A stretch of 64,000 bases of DNA from the NCBI RefSeq assembly GCF_963583255.1, contig NC_084807.1, forward strand, positions 15,399,072 through 15,463,071. The letters run 5' to 3'. The number at the start of each line of letters is the position of its first letter. The first letter of the stretch is position 1. This document shows positions 37,588-49,875 of this stretch, in pieces. This DNA comes from Pyrus communis (lineage: Eukaryota > Streptophyta > Magnoliopsida > Rosales > Rosaceae). The notes under the pieces were generated by a model that was given only the letters and a program-made list of their open reading frames with translations, was not told where the DNA came from and did no database searches. Both the position numbers and the translations under genes were made by a program.

Positions 37588-40551
37588 AGAAGGGTATAGT
37601 TATTTGTTGCTCAAATTTGAACATTTTGTCCGCTATAGTTGGCTTAGTGAAGGAGCGAGATATATAGTTAGAGGGGGGCACTAATAGTCCTAGATAGTAT
37701 AATGTTTTGAAATCAGATTCTACATAGAAACTTCAGTAGTAGTAGATTTATATTCATTGGAAAACAGTTGTTCTTAATGAGTGGTACATGATAACTTCTC
37801 AATCAATGAATTAAGTTTTTTCTTTAGCCAAGCAATACCACCCAGTAATCATCCATGTATTACGAATTTTTCTCTTCTAATTACCTATATGGTTTTATCT
37901 CATTGAAGGGCAGCACTGCTGGTTGTCCAAGAGAACCATGGCATGACATGCACTCTAGACTTGAAGGTCCCGCGGCATATGATGTACTGACCAACTTTGA
38001 AGAGCGCTGGTTAAAGGCTTCAAAACCACATGGGATGAAAAAACTGAAAAAAAGTGCGTATGGTGATTCTTTGCTCAGGTTGGAAAGGATTCCAGACATA
38101 ATTGGAGCGTCCCATGCTGCTTCCACTAGTGACAACGATCCTGAAACTTGGCATGTTCAGGTAATGAGGTCGTAACTGACTATTGAGGTTGCCCGTGAAA
38201 CTTGGCTAAACTGGTAAAGGGGTAGGACTGAGTAGATTTTAGATTCAAATTTCCCAGCCAACAAGAAAAAGTAAACTATTGAAATAGTTTGCATTATATC
38301 CATTCTTACAAATGAAAACATTTTTCCTGGTGTTTCACCAATGCAGATTTTCCGTTCAATTGACTCAAATTCTGTTAAAGGTTTCCCAAAGGATCCAAAA
38401 GAAGCAACAAGCAAGGTAAATTGATATTTACTGAAAATTCTCCTTGCTGCGATCTTTTTGGACTGGTGATTGATGCTTTGTTGTAACAGAACCTGGTGTG
38501 CGGAAAAAATGTGCTGATTGACATGAGCATACACACAGCATATGTGAAGGCAATCCGCGCTGCCCAGCATTTCATTTATATAGAGAATCAGTATTTCATT
38601 GGGTCCTCATACAATTGGAGTGCGCATAAAGACTTAGGTGAGAAACATTGTTATGTTTAGAGAGTATTGGGTCTATTGACCACCAAAATACTAAAATACC
38701 CTTCTATTGTCATGGTTTACTTTATAGTTTATTATAGAATTATGGTCAAATGCATGATCCTACTAACTCTGAATCTCTACATAGGTGCTAACAATTTGAT
38801 CCCGATGGAAATTGCCCTTAAGATTGCTAGTAAAATCAGAGCAAATGAGAGATTTGCTGCATATATCATCATTCCAATGTGGCCAGAGGGTGTTCCAACG
38901 GGTGCAGCAACACAAAGAATTCTGTTTTGGCAGGTAGGCTCCAATTATTATCTTGATAGTTGAAACCTTTGTTTAGTCAAGAATTGTAAATTGTTAACGC
39001 TTCTAATTATCTGATTTATTTAATGCAGTATTAAAATTTAACATAGTATACGGGTAGATTTTAAATTAGAAAATCAGGTTAGTTAATATAGAAAGTCTCT
39101 GATGTATGTGATGTGGAAGACTGAGGGAGGTCAATGGTTCTGTTCCATGTATAAAACTTCAAAGGGTTGTCAATTAGTAGATTTGTGATTCCTCTTCTAG
39201 CGAGGACATTAGGGCGTAAAGTAGGGAAATTGTGATACATCAGTTCGACGTTGTGAAGATTTAAGGTAGTTACGTAAGACCTAGGAAATGATGTCAACTG
39301 AAGCTAGGACTTTTGCTTTTGCGTATATCGTCATTTGAAAATGTCGACTAAAGGGAAGGGAAAGAAGGAAGAGTTTTTACTTGTTACATAATAAATTACG
39401 AAAATCAATCATGTGAGTGGATACTACATTAGAAACTGCAGGGACTCATTTTTTTAATGCAGGATTGCTCATCCTCGATAAATGAAAGCTATATAATCTG
39501 TACTGGCTGAATTCAGAATGTTGTTTATCTGGGTTCTTTTATTGATTGCTGCAGCACAAGACAATGCAAATGATGTACGAGACAATTTACAAGGCTTTAG
39601 TGGAAGTTGGGCTGGAGGGTGCATTCTCCCCCCAAGACTATTTAAACTTCTTCTGTCTTGGCAATCGTGAGGCCATAGATGGAAACGATACATCATTCTC
39701 TGGAAGTCCTACTGCAGCCAACACTCCTCAGGTATCTTCATTCTAAGAAAAATAGCACTATTTACTCCTGTAGGCGGAGAAAGAGAGAGTATTGTTTTAT
39801 TGTTGTTAATTCCTATTTTTCCTCGAATTTGTTCATAGGCAGAGAGAGAGAGAGAGAGAGTTGATTCCTATTGTTTTATTGTTGTTAATTCCTATTTTCC
39901 TCAAATTTGTTTATATGACAAACGTACCTATATAACTGGTGTACATCGTGTTTCCAGGCGCTTAGTCAAAAGAGCAGGCGATTTATGATTTATGTTCATT
40001 CGAAAGGCATGATAATTGATGACGAGTATGTAATAGTGGGTTCGGCGAACATCAATCAGCGCTCTATGGAAGGGACAAGAGACACCGAAATTGCAATGGG
40101 GTCCTATCAACCTCATCATACCTGGGCAAGAAAAAATGCTAGTCCTCATGGACGGGTAAAGCGATACAACTATAAGTTGTCATGAAAGTATATTTTTCTG
40201 AGATATCAAGCTGATATGTGTAACCCAACTTCCTGTCTTGTATGTTTTGCGTCGCAGATATATGGATACAGAATGTCGCTATGGGCAGAGCACACCGGAA
40301 CCATTGAGGACTGCTTCACACAGCCAGAGAGTCTTGAATGCGTAAGGAGAATAAGATCAATGGGTGAGATGAACTGGAAACAATTTGCTTCCGATGATGT
40401 AACGGAGATGAGGGGTCATCTATTGAAGTATCCAGTTGAAGTTGATCGGAAAGGCAAAGTGACATCCCTTCCTGGGAGCGAGAATTTCCCAGACGTGGGA
40501 GGAAATATAACCGGCTCGTTCCTTGGAATCCAAGAAAACCTGACCATTTGA
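34949..40551 (+). CDS. PLDBETA1: Phospholipase D beta, ten exons, 1090 aa
   Basis: Hydrolyses phospholipids such as phosphatidylcholine to phosphatidic acid; the beta class is calcium- and PIP2-dependent. Exons: 34949-36622, 36993-37109, 37256-37450, 37909-38160, 38347-38415, 38490-38637, 38785-38933, 39555-39731, 39958-40155, 40258-40551. All introns are GT/AG and the frame is continuous. A Tyr/Pro-rich N-terminal extension (about 1-100, YPYP repeats) marks the beta type. The C2 domain covers about 265-425 with SDPY at 323-326. The first HKD motif is H606-K608-D613 (HHQKTVIVD). The segment with [12 protein letters not shown] follows. The second HKD is H941-K943-D948 in the block with [10 protein letters not shown]. 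The C-terminus ends QENLTI. Length and exon number fit Arabidopsis PLD beta genes. No damage is seen. It converges on the ataxin-10-like gene. Confidence 0.95.
37541..37586 (+). repeat. A46 run in PLD intron 3
   Basis: A homopolymer of 46 A about 90 bp inside the intron. Intron 8 also holds a (GA)n run at 39841-39860. Confidence 0.95.
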
Positions 40552-40936
40552 TTTGCAAATCTAATTCAATTACGTTACAATGTTTTGGTTTCTTTTCTCA
40601 CGAGTACAATTTTGGTGTTTTGGTTTTTTTTTTTTTTTTCCATAAATTTTATCCGACCCGCCTGCTTTGCAGGTTATTAAATTTCACTTCAGGTTGTGTC
40701 TTTTGAATTTTCTTTATTTTTGGCCTGCTCAATTCAATACAATACGATACAAATCCATCCTTCCATGCTGTTTCCACAACTCTGAAATTTTGCTTACTAA
40801 ACAGACCAAATACAAACAATCGAGCAAAACACCGGGCCTGAGAGAAAATTTATAACGAGAAAATCATGCGTTCTAGATTCGTCTAATCAAATATAATCAG
40901 CTTAATGATCACTAATCAGCGTCAGATTAATGAACT
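40552..40936. other. Shared 3' intergenic space of two convergent genes
   Basis: 385 bp separate the PLD stop from the ataxin-10-like stop. A T16 run lies at about 40624-40639. The 3' UTRs of the two genes probably meet or overlap here. Confidence 0.6.
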
Positions 40937-42566
40937 TCATGAGACATTAACAAGCTTTGGCCGTCTAGTATTAGGATTTACCTCTACCCGAAGACCAAGT
41001 TGAGCAATTTCAGGTGTATCAACAGCCCCTTGAAGCTCCAATTCAACCACTACCCTTTCGTTTTCTTCGTTGCCTTGGAATAAGTCCCTGACACACCAAA
41101 TGCCCCACTCCCTTAAGTACGGATTGTCGTCATCAAGGCCGCACTGTTGCAAGAGCAGAAGAATCCAGTCCCTTTGTCTAATCTCATCTTGTACAAGCTT
41201 ACTTTTATACGTGCAATTGCCAATGACGGCCACCATATCTCTCTGAAATCCCTTATACGGGCAGGGTTTTAAGGAAGAAGACTTTGGTCCATCTCGTTCC
41301 TCACCTTGCTTGATAGCTTTCCATATTACTGATGTCGGCTCAAGATCACGAAGCAAACATAAAAGTAATTCTATGAGGCCATGGGATAGCAAAACATCAA
41401 GAGCATCCCCCAGGTCCTCGTTAGAGCCTCTTACGGACTTCTGAGCGCATATATCTCTCAGGATTGTGAGTGAGTATCCTAGAACATCTATCATACTAGA
41501 ACCCGTTGGATGTCCAGACTTGACTCTTGTGGCAGATTTAAGAATCCCAATAGATTTCTTAAATATCCCAAAAACACAGAAAGCTAAATCACTGGGCACA
41601 GTAATCTCTTGAAGTCGCTCATTCAAGATATCAGATATGCATCTCAAGAAAAATGCTTGCTCGGCTGAGAAAGCGTCAACTCTAAATTCAGTGTCTTCAC
41701 CGTTCTCAGTAGCACCAACAAAACCTAAATTAGAGAAAAGTGACTGGAAGTAAGGTCCTTCTAAGCAGGTTCTGGAAAGAAGCAACTTGTACCAATCTTC
41801 GCCACAACCAACTGTAAGACACCCAAAAGTTATTAAAAGAAGGCACAGGTCAGGGTTCATTTCATTAATTTTTGGTTTCAGCAGATAGACTCAATCGAGG
41901 CTAAATGGATGGTATCAGTGAATAAAGGTAACATAAAATAACTGAATGTACAAAGTTACCTGCAGCAGTAGTGTTTACAATCTCTTTCACGATAGTTATT
42001 CCACGAGCACTGCAAAGTTGGGCAAACAGTTCGGGGCTTCCATCACCACAAGCATAGATAACCATGCACAAAGGATCACAAGTTTCCCGGCTCTGAACTC
42101 TTGCAAGAGCAACAAACTCTTTTGGAAAAAGTTGCTGCCAAATTGCACGCTGATGTTGTTGTCCAGCCAATGAAACATTAGCCAGAACTTGCAACCCCAT
42201 ACGAATGATCCCAGCATCCGGCTCCAAAGAAAGGCTCGCAGAGTTCGAAACATTTGATATGAGTGCACCTCCATTAAGTTGAACAAATGAGTTGTGATTT
42301 GCAATCTCTCCCGCACAAAGATTTCTTACGAGCTTTAAACATAGTGTGAGAAGATGGCGAGCAGAAGGGTAAGGGAGAGATTGTATGAGCTGGATGGCAG
42401 GGGGAAGAATATCCTTAGACGCAAGGCCTGCACGACCATCTGCTGTTCTACAAACTTGTATTAAGTTTTCCAACGAATTCACGAGGGTAGATGAGTTTCC
42501 CGCACTTAGTATTTTCCGGAGAACATGTTGAGGTACGGAGCACTCTTGCAGTGCTGTGTTATCCAG
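40937..42566 (-). CDS. MEE50: Ataxin-10 / MEE50-like protein, two visible exons, 493 aa
   Basis: Exons are 41960-42566 and 40937-41811 with a GT/AG intron between them and a continuous frame. The C-terminal 100 residues carry the ataxin-10 domain: GNCTYKSKLVQDEIR, then LLQQCGLDDDNPYLREWGIW and RDLFQGNEENE. The N-terminal half is helical and repeat-like, as in armadillo folds (LLTLCLKLVRNLCAGE, GLQVLANVSLAGQQHQRA). The plant homologue MEE50 is linked to embryo development; the biochemical role is not settled. The start is odd. The frame is open from CTG (42564-42566, context GTACTGG), and an in-frame TGA lies three codons upstream (42573-42575). No ATG precedes the conserved region. Either translation starts at CTG, or a short upstream exon joins at the AG before 42568, or this allele lost its ATG. 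The length with CTG fits the family. Confidence 0.85.
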
Positions 42567-43144
42567 TACTGATCAATCAACTGATATCGAAACCAAAAAA
42601 TGCAAAAATTTCAACAGCTAAACTGGTGATGAATTGATAATTAACACTGTGGTAGAAATTCACAAGTATTAATGTATTATCATGATGTTAATTAAATAAA
42701 AACTAGAGTTAGTGCAATATAATCACAGAATCAACACCTAACAAGTAAATTTTACATGAAATCATACTTGGAAATCAAAAACAAAAAATATATATCTCAA
42801 TCATTTCTTATTTAATATGAAATCAAACAAATATTATACATGTTTAATTCATCAAACCCAAATCCAAATCCACAAATTCAATGCCCCCAATTGACAATGA
42901 AGCTCAAAATTTGTGTGTAAAAGTAAATTTATACCCGGGACGGTGGATAAAAACCCCAATTGGTAATTGATGGCAGGAAAAGGAACAGACCGAATTCAAT
43001 TTTCTTTCTTTCGGCCGAGACTCGGTCGCAATTTTGTTCGGCTGCGAAACTAAACCAGCCGAACTCGAACTTCTTTCCTTAATGGGGCCCACTTACGAAT
43101 AAGCGGTCCAACTGGCTCCCCTGAAAGGAGTGTAGTGGATGCAA
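42567..43144 (-). promoter_or_regulatory. Upstream region of the ataxin-10-like gene
   Basis: AT-rich near the gene. A GC-richer part (42940-43080) would fit a noncoding first exon ending at a GTATAAAT donor near 42936. No clear coding first exon could be built. Confidence 0.35.
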
Positions 43145-43774
43145 GACCAAACCCAATCCTGGACTATTTGCCAAATTTTCCCGCTTGTTTCCCCCCTCCA
43201 AACCCAACCCAACCCAACCCATACTAAATCTTTGGGCTAAAAGCCAAATGTCAAACCAAGGCCTAATACCCCCCAAGAAATAGCACAGAAACACTTGGAA
43301 TCGCCCAAAAGGAGCCTATTCTCGGCCTGATCATGAGCCTAACTCACCCCACGCGGGCTGAGCCCTTTAGCGCCCGACAGGATAGTACCCATTGTCAAGG
43401 CAGCTGTCAGCTACCATTATGAGCCTAACGGCTCTTTTTATCATCGGACAGCTATGCTTTTTGTACCTTTGGTTGATCCAACAGTCCAGATTCAAATTTT
43501 GTTTTTTTAAAAAATGTAATTTTAAAATACATTGAATCCAACGGCTGAGATCAAATATAATCAAATCTAACGGTAAAAAAAAAAGATCTAACAGCCCAAA
43601 TTTAAATCCAACGGCTAAAATAATTAAAAAATATATATGTTTAACTCAAAATTCACCCAAAAACTCTATAAATACCTATGTATTTGTTCAAACATCCACA
43701 CAAAACTCAATTTTCTTCTACAATTCTTCCAATTTTTCTTTCTACCATTTCTTTCCATTTCCAAATTGTTCAAC

Positions 43775-46535
43775 ATGGCAAGAGAGCATATTAGAGATCC
43801 TTATTGGACCTGTGAGGAAGATGTTGTTTTATGCTTGGCATGGGTTTCTGTTAGCGAAGATGGTGCAGTTGGCATGAATCAAAATAAAAAGGTTTTGTGG
43901 AACAAAATCATTGAAAAGTTTCAGGAAAACTACAACGGCGGTGGGGGGACAATGGTGGTGTGTACGATCGGTGGAAGACTATCAACAAAGCATGCACTTT
44001 ATGGAAGGGAAGCTTGGAGAGTGCCGTGGTTGGCATGGCTAGTGGAAGGAGTGCCGCAAAAATTGTAAGCTTTTTTTTGTTGATATTTTTTTTTTATAGG
44101 GTGACAAAGCAATGGAAATTTACAAGACAAGAGTAACACCAAAAAATCAAGTTTTTAAGTTGCAACATGCTTGAAACGTCTTCAAGGATTGTCCAAGGTG
44201 GGCAACCGATGTGGACCAATAATGGGGAAGATTATTTCAACGTGAAGCCGTGATAGGAGCATATTTATGCGACTTAGTTAGCTTGTTTTCTTGTATTTAT
44301 ATAGTTAGTTTCTATTTATTATAGTGTTTTATGCCATTTTCGTGTGTTTGTAGGTCCAATTGACAAAGTTGGCAAGAAAGTGCATTTTGGTGTATTTTAG
44401 AGCAGTTTTGGGCTTGGAATGGATAGCTTGCATATGGAGCAAGGTGGATGGACAAATTTGAAGTCAAAAGAGGCTAGGAACATGCTACAAATTTGGAGAA
44501 ACAAATTCAAGACAAAGAAGATAAGGAAAGAGCAAGAAACATGGAACATTATCCAAACAACCTTATCTTATCTTATCATATCCTAATCTTTTCCTACCTT
44601 AATTCCAACTGCAAAGAGGACTCCTTCACACATTAAATCACCTAAATATCAGGTCCTAGAAGCCCTATTTCGTGCCCTAAGTTTGTGCCACATATCTTAT
44701 CCCTTGTCCTTCTAGAAACCTGTCACAAAACCCCTTTCTAGAAGCCCTAAGAATCTGCCGCACCCCCTATCCCTAGTCTCTTTGGTTTCTAAATTCTAGA
44801 TGACCTTTTCCTTATGGATTTGAAGTGCTAAAATCCTTTTCCTAAGCTACTTTTATGCCACACCTAAGCCTATATATATATATATGTATGTATATTTTCT
44901 GCCGCAAAAACCACCACCCTCTACCACAATTTCACACCACACCATCCACCACACCTTAAGAGCCTAAATTCAGAAAATCCCCATTGTGTCGTAGCAAGGA
45001 AGGAAGGAGGAGCCACTTGGAGTCGTGCTTGCCATTCAAGACATTGGATTGTTGGAGCGTTTCTAGGTGTATTCTATCTTTGTTTTCAATGTTTAAATTT
45101 AATTATATTTGTTTTGCGAACATGAGGAACTAATTTCGTTTTGGCTAGAGGAGAATTCAAAGTCATGAACATATATGTGATATGAATTGATTTCATCCAA
45201 TTATTGTTTCATAAATCATGAATGCAATTTGCTTAACTGCTTGATTGATAACTTATTCTTGTATGTTGATTAGATTGATAACTTATTCCTGTATGTTGAT
45301 TAAGGAGGCCTACTTAGTTTGCACGCATGAATTTGATGCTAAAATATAAGGGAATTTCACCTAATTGTTATGAACTTATATTTGCAAGTAGTGGAGGTTG
45401 CTAGTCACAATCGTGTTAAGTAAATTCCTGGCAAGAGTATCATGCTTTTCATAGTTACGAATGCCTTGTCAATGCTTATGATTTTCACAAAACTTGATGA
45501 TCTTTGATTGTATCTCTATTATGCTATTCATGTAGGGAACTATTGAAGAATAATTTGGTTGCCGACGCGTATTCCATCCAATTCAATGACTTAAGGAAAA
45601 TCTGAGGGTTAATTAGTGTTGTTCACGGTTAATCTAGGGCGTTGAGGTTCATGGTTTTAAGGAATGATAGCTGAAAATCGATTTGTGCTGCATATGTGTC
45701 ATGTGTGGAGAATGACCCTCTAGCTAGCCATTCACCCATATTTCCCCAATTTCATGCTAACTTAGTTTAAGTTTACAATCTGCTTGTTTTTACCTTAATT
45801 TCGTCAAAAACCCAATTCCCTTGACTTTGTTGTGTCAAATTAGTTAGAATTTGTTTTAATTTGTTTCTTTTAGTGTTTTGAGTCAATTTAACTTAGTTTG
45901 TGTGTTTTGAATCTATTTAGCATGTTTTGAGTTGTTAGAGTCTAGTTTTCTGTTTTTTAGTATAGTTTGGTGATTTAGAGTTTAAATTGAGTAGATTAGC
46001 ATCCCTTCTAATTCCCGGCCTAAAACGATCCCTACTTTCATATACTTCAATCATAGGGTTTTAATTTGTGTGTCAAGTTAATTTTCACATCAAGCTGCAC
46101 CAACAAATGTCAGAGATAAAGGTCTTAATGAAGGTGTCGATGAAATGACCCCAACTTATTCTTTTGCAAGGCCCCCGGGAAGAGATAAGTAAAAGGAAGC
46201 AATGAGAAAGGGGAAGTCCCAAGATCTGATTAGTGGACACATTGCTACCGGAATTGCAAGATTGAGTGAAACCTATAGTGCTCGCCAAGAAGAAGCGGCC
46301 CGAATGCATTTGCAAAGGAAAGAAGAAGGCGATAAGGAGCAAGATAGGTTTTCACGATGGTGGACCTCAACAAATACACTCCAGAGAAGAAGAATTTCTT
46401 ACATGGTAAGCAAAAGAAAATTTTGCAAAAGTATGCCACAATGAGTATATTTCAAGATGATGAATCATCTCAACCCCATATCCCAAGTCCACCACGAACT
46501 TCACCACCAAATCAAGATGGTGGATATCATTATTA
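43775..46535 (+). pseudogene. Harbinger element 1 ORF1 (Myb/SANT-like), broken
   Basis: It starts at ATG 43775. The Myb/SANT-like domain begins WTCEEDVVLCLAWVSVSEDG. A frameshift occurs in the glycine-rich segment near 43945; the downstream part reads in another frame. A donor GTAAGC lies at about 44068 and an acceptor near 44099. The second exon is cut at 44250 by the solo LTR and resumes at 46093 with the block ARPPGRDK and a Lys/Glu-rich coiled region. In the superfamily, ORF1 protein binds DNA and helps transposase. The intact homologue is at 50521. Confidence 0.75.
44251..46092 (+). repeat. Solo LTR of an Athila-type element
   Basis: An 1842-bp LTR from TGATAGGAGC to TTCACATCA, with flanking AGCCG (44246-44250) and AGCTG (46093-46097). 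Its 3' end is like element C. No interior or primer site remains, consistent with LTR-LTR recombination. A TATATATATA run lies near 44873-44885. Confidence 0.9.
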
Positions 46536-46539
46536 AGTT

Positions 46540-46966
46540 AATGTAGTGTATGAATTATCGATTGTATTAAGTTTATATGGACTATTAATTGTCATTTGTA
46601 TTAAGTTTATGTACTTTATTAATTGTCGTATGTATTAAATTAATTGTCATTTGTATTAAGTTTATATACTTTATTAATTGTTGTATGTATTAAATTTATA
46701 GCTTATTAATTATTGTTTCTATTAATCTAGATTCCTTCAATAATTATTGTACTTATTATTCCACACTTTGATGTAGAATAGATGCCTTCAATAATTCAAC
46801 CTCCATTCAACAATTTATCTAGCGTACTAGACAAAAGATTTTGCATAAGAAGACACTTCAATTTATTACTAGAAAATACAAACATAGTACACTTAAAATT
46901 ATTACATAAAATAACGACATAGCACACTTCAATTTAACACAATAACACATTAATACACCAATTTCA
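46540..46966. other. AT-rich spacer between ORF1 and transposase
   Basis: Repeats of TTAATTGTCGTATGTATTAA-type sequence (46560-46720) separate the convergent reading frames. The equivalent region follows ORF1 of element 2. Confidence 0.6.
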
Positions 46967-48091
46967 TCAACGTTCACCTTCTCGCCGCCATACATGCTCA
47001 ACCAAATCCTTGCGTAGTGTGTCATGACGTTGAGGAACTTGAATTCTATTTAAATGTCTCATATACTCACTCAATGTGACCCTATCCTGTAAGGTCTCAC
47101 ATGTGGTTACAACAAGATATTCAACATCTCTTGCCATAGCTCTTCCATGTGTTGGTTGGTCATCATCCACATCTTCGTCTGAATCTTCTTCAATTTTGAT
47201 GTACTTATCTTCCACAATCATGTTGTGCAAAATTAGGCACATCATCATGATTGAATGGAGGTTTTCGGTATGCCAAAGTCATGCAGGCCCTTTAACAATG
47301 GCCCATCGAGCTTGTAGGATCCCAAACGCTCTCTCCACATCTTTCCTGTAAGAATCTTGCCTCTGCGAAAATAATTTCTTCTTTGCATTATCGGGATGAG
47401 AAAAACTTTTGATAAAGGTAGACCGACTAGGATAAACACCATCAGTTAAGTAGTAGCCTAGCTTATACTTATTAACATTTCCCTTGTACCGAAATTCTTT
47501 TTTTCATCCATTGACAACATCATCGAACAAAGGAGAAGACCAAATAATGTTGATATCATTGTTTGATCCAGGAATGCCGAAGAATGCATGCCAAATCCAT
47601 GTGTCGTAAGATGCCACAGCCTCGAGCACGATGGTTGGCTTGTTATGATAACCCTTGAATTGGACAGCCCAAGTAGTAGGACAATTCTTCCACTCCCAAT
47701 GCATACAATCGAGACTTTTTATCATGCCAGGGAAACCTCTTTTGTTTGCCTTGCGTAGAAGCCTTTTCAAGTCTTCACTATTTGGCTTCCGGAGGTATGT
47801 GGCTCCATATATGGCTTGAATTGCCTTACAAAAGCGCTTTAGGTTCTCAATAGTAGTAGTCTCCGAAAGTCAGCAATACTCGTCAATTGAATCTGCAGAG
47901 CACCCATTAGCTTGCACCCGAAATGCAAATGTGAGCTCTTGATGAGGTGATATACTTTGTCGGCCTACGTCATCTATGTTCCTTGCAAAGTAGTGGTCAT
48001 GATTGACAAATGCGTTCAAGATGCTTTCAAAAAGCTCTCTCCTCATCCAAAACCACCTTCGAAAATCATGAGCAGGAAATCTCGGAGACAC
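46967..48091 (-). pseudogene. Harbinger transposase (HARBI1-like nuclease), three stops
   Basis: A DDE-type nuclease for cut-and-paste transposition. All open pieces lie in one frame: 47873-48091, 47507-47869, 47282-47503 and 46967-47278. Motifs in order: SLDCMHWEWKNCPTTW with the first catalytic Asp, GSNNDINIIWSSPLFDDV with the second, and DVERAFGILQARWAIVKGP with the Glu region. The protein ends in an acidic stretch and HVWRREGER. TGA stops interrupt at 47870-47872, 47504-47506 and 47279-47281. At least two stand where relatives have Arg, as expected from CGA to TGA changes. Confidence 0.85.
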
Positions 48092-48187
48092 TCTTCTCTA
48101 TCATGCTGCACAAATGAACGACCTATGATAGAACCATGATAGCTAGATTCGTCATGGTGCTCATATTGCATAAGCGAGTTTGCACAT

Positions 48188-48610
48188 TTAGCTGCTGCGT
48201 TGATGATTTATGCATCCTCAATGTCAAGGCTTGCTTGGTATTATACCATCTGTATTGCCCTACTACCCTTTTTCTATCACCCATTGATGAGATATTGAAG
48301 ATTTTTAGGAAACAAAAACACTTTGAAAGTTGAAAGATTGGTGAATATAGAGGATGATTGAAGGTTTCAGTTGCACGTGTGTAGGTTTGTGTTTCATGCA
48401 TTTCATGTGTTTTGTATGTGTTTTCAGCTACTGCGTTGATGATTTATGCATCCTCAATGTCAAGGCTTGCTTGGTATTATGCCATTTGCATTGCCCCATT
48501 ACACCTTTTTTTATCACCCATTGATGAGATATTGAAGATTTTTAGGAAACAAAAACACTTTGAAAGCTGAAAGATTGGTGAATATAGAGGATGATTGAAG
48601 GTTGAAAGAT
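48188..48610. repeat. Duplicated block, period about 237 bp
   Basis: A segment with TGCGTTGATGATTTATGCATC through GATGATTGAAGGTT occurs at 48190-48368 and at 48427-48605 with few differences, upstream of the transposase. Confidence 0.85.
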
Positions 48611-48669
48611 TGTGTGATCAATTGATATTCAACCTGTGTTTATATAAAGGATGATTAAAGGCTGAAAGA

Positions 48670-48960
48670 TTGCTACGTTTCATGTGTTTTGTATGTATTT
48701 TGTATGTGTTTCGTGTGTGTCATGTATTTCACATGTGTTATGTGTGTGCTTCATCTCTATCATGTGTTTTGCATGTGTTTCGTGTGTGTCATGTGTTTCA
48801 CATATGTTCTGTGCGTGCTTCATCTCCATCATGTGTTTTGTATGTCTTTCACATGTGTTTTGTATGTACTTCACATATGTTATGTGTGTCTTATGTGTTT
48901 TATGTATTTTGTATTTATACATCTCTATCATGATTTTCATATTCTTCCATAGTGTTTCAT
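48670..48960. repeat. Degenerate minisatellite, 69-bp period
   Basis: CGTGTGTGTCATGT recurs at 48712 and 48781, within 280 bp of TTTCA/CATGTG/TATGTG variants. All six frames stay open only because of the repeat. Confidence 0.8.
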
Positions 48961-49238
48961 GAGTTTCATGTATCAATTTTAGTGATTTTTCAATATTTAT
49001 CAGAATTTAAATATTTTTAGACTAAAATGTTCATAAAATTAATTTACGATAGTCTACATAAATTTTTTTTTAAAATTAAATTTAAGAAAAAAAAAATTAG
49101 CCTAAGTTCATTATTTAATAATCTCGAGCTAAAATTTTAGGCCAGAAGGGTTGGAGCAGAAAAGTTGTTTCTGGCCTAAAAGCTAAATTTTCCAGGCTAA
49201 AAAAATTGACTTTTAGCCCAAGAGTTGGAGATGGTCTA

Positions 49239-49875
49239 TGTTACATCCTGGCCTGGGGTCAACCATATCCCGGGCCCACTCCACCATTATAGCACGATAT
49301 TGTCCGCTTTGGGCCCCGACCATGCCCTCATGGTTTTGTTTTTGGGAACTCACACAAGAACTTCCTAGTAGGTCACCATCATGGGATTGCTCTCACGCAC
49401 TACTCGCTTAACTTCGGAGTTCCGATGGAACCCGAAGCCAGTAAGCTCCCAAAATACCTCATGCTAGGTAGAGATGGGAATATACATATAAGGCTTACAA
49501 GATCTACTCCTTGGCCGATGTGGGATGTTACAATCCACCCCCTTAACGGCCCGACGTCAGCACACCAAGGCCAAGGTTAGGCTTTAATACCAAATTGTCA
49601 CATCACAGCCCGGGGTCCACCACATCCTGGGCCTACTCCACCACTGTAACACGATATTGTCCACCTTGGGCCCATTTTGTTTCTGGGAACTCACACAAGA
49701 ACTTCCCAGTGGGTCATCCATCATGGGATTGCTTTCGCGAGCTACTCATTTAACTTTGGAGTTCTGATGGAACCCGAAGCCAGTGAGCTCCCAAAAGGCC
49801 TCGTGCTAGGTAGAGATGGGAATATACATATAAGGCTTACAGGATCCACTCCCCTGGGCGATGTGAGATGATACC
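49239..49875 (-). mobile_element. Complete Cassandra TRIM with 5S rRNA-like LTRs
   Basis: Minus orientation. LTRs are 49239-49532 and 49596-49875. Target repeats GTCTA are at 49234-49238 and 49876-49880. Each LTR contains a reverse 5S-rRNA-like segment (about 49361-49440 and 49700-49790) with TTAACTTCGGAGTTC or a close variant, as in Cassandra elements. The 63-bp interior has a PPT next to the 3' LTR (reverse of GTTAAGGGGGTGGAT) and a primer site like TTTGGTATTAAAGCC, a diverged tRNA-Met site. It has no coding capacity, as is normal for TRIMs. Confidence 0.95.

Larger units (their letters stand above)
43145..49236. mobile_element. PIF/Harbinger element 1, interrupted by a solo LTR
   Basis: Imperfect inverted ends: GACCAAACCCAATCC at 43145 and, reversed, GACCATCTCCAACTC at 49236. 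It holds ORF1 (plus) and a transposase (minus) in convergent arrangement, as is usual for this superfamily. Without the solo LTR it is about 4.25 kb. Target repeat looks like TAA on the right; the left shows CAA. Confidence 0.75.

Noticed and set aside
48670..48976. Several overlapping open frames on both strands
   Set aside because: All frames are open because of the 69-bp repeat; the products are Cys/Val or His/Thr repeats without a domain.
49361..49790. Possible functional 5S rRNA genes
   Set aside because: The 5S-like sequence lies in two LTR copies of a Cassandra element, with target repeats and PPT; not an rDNA array.
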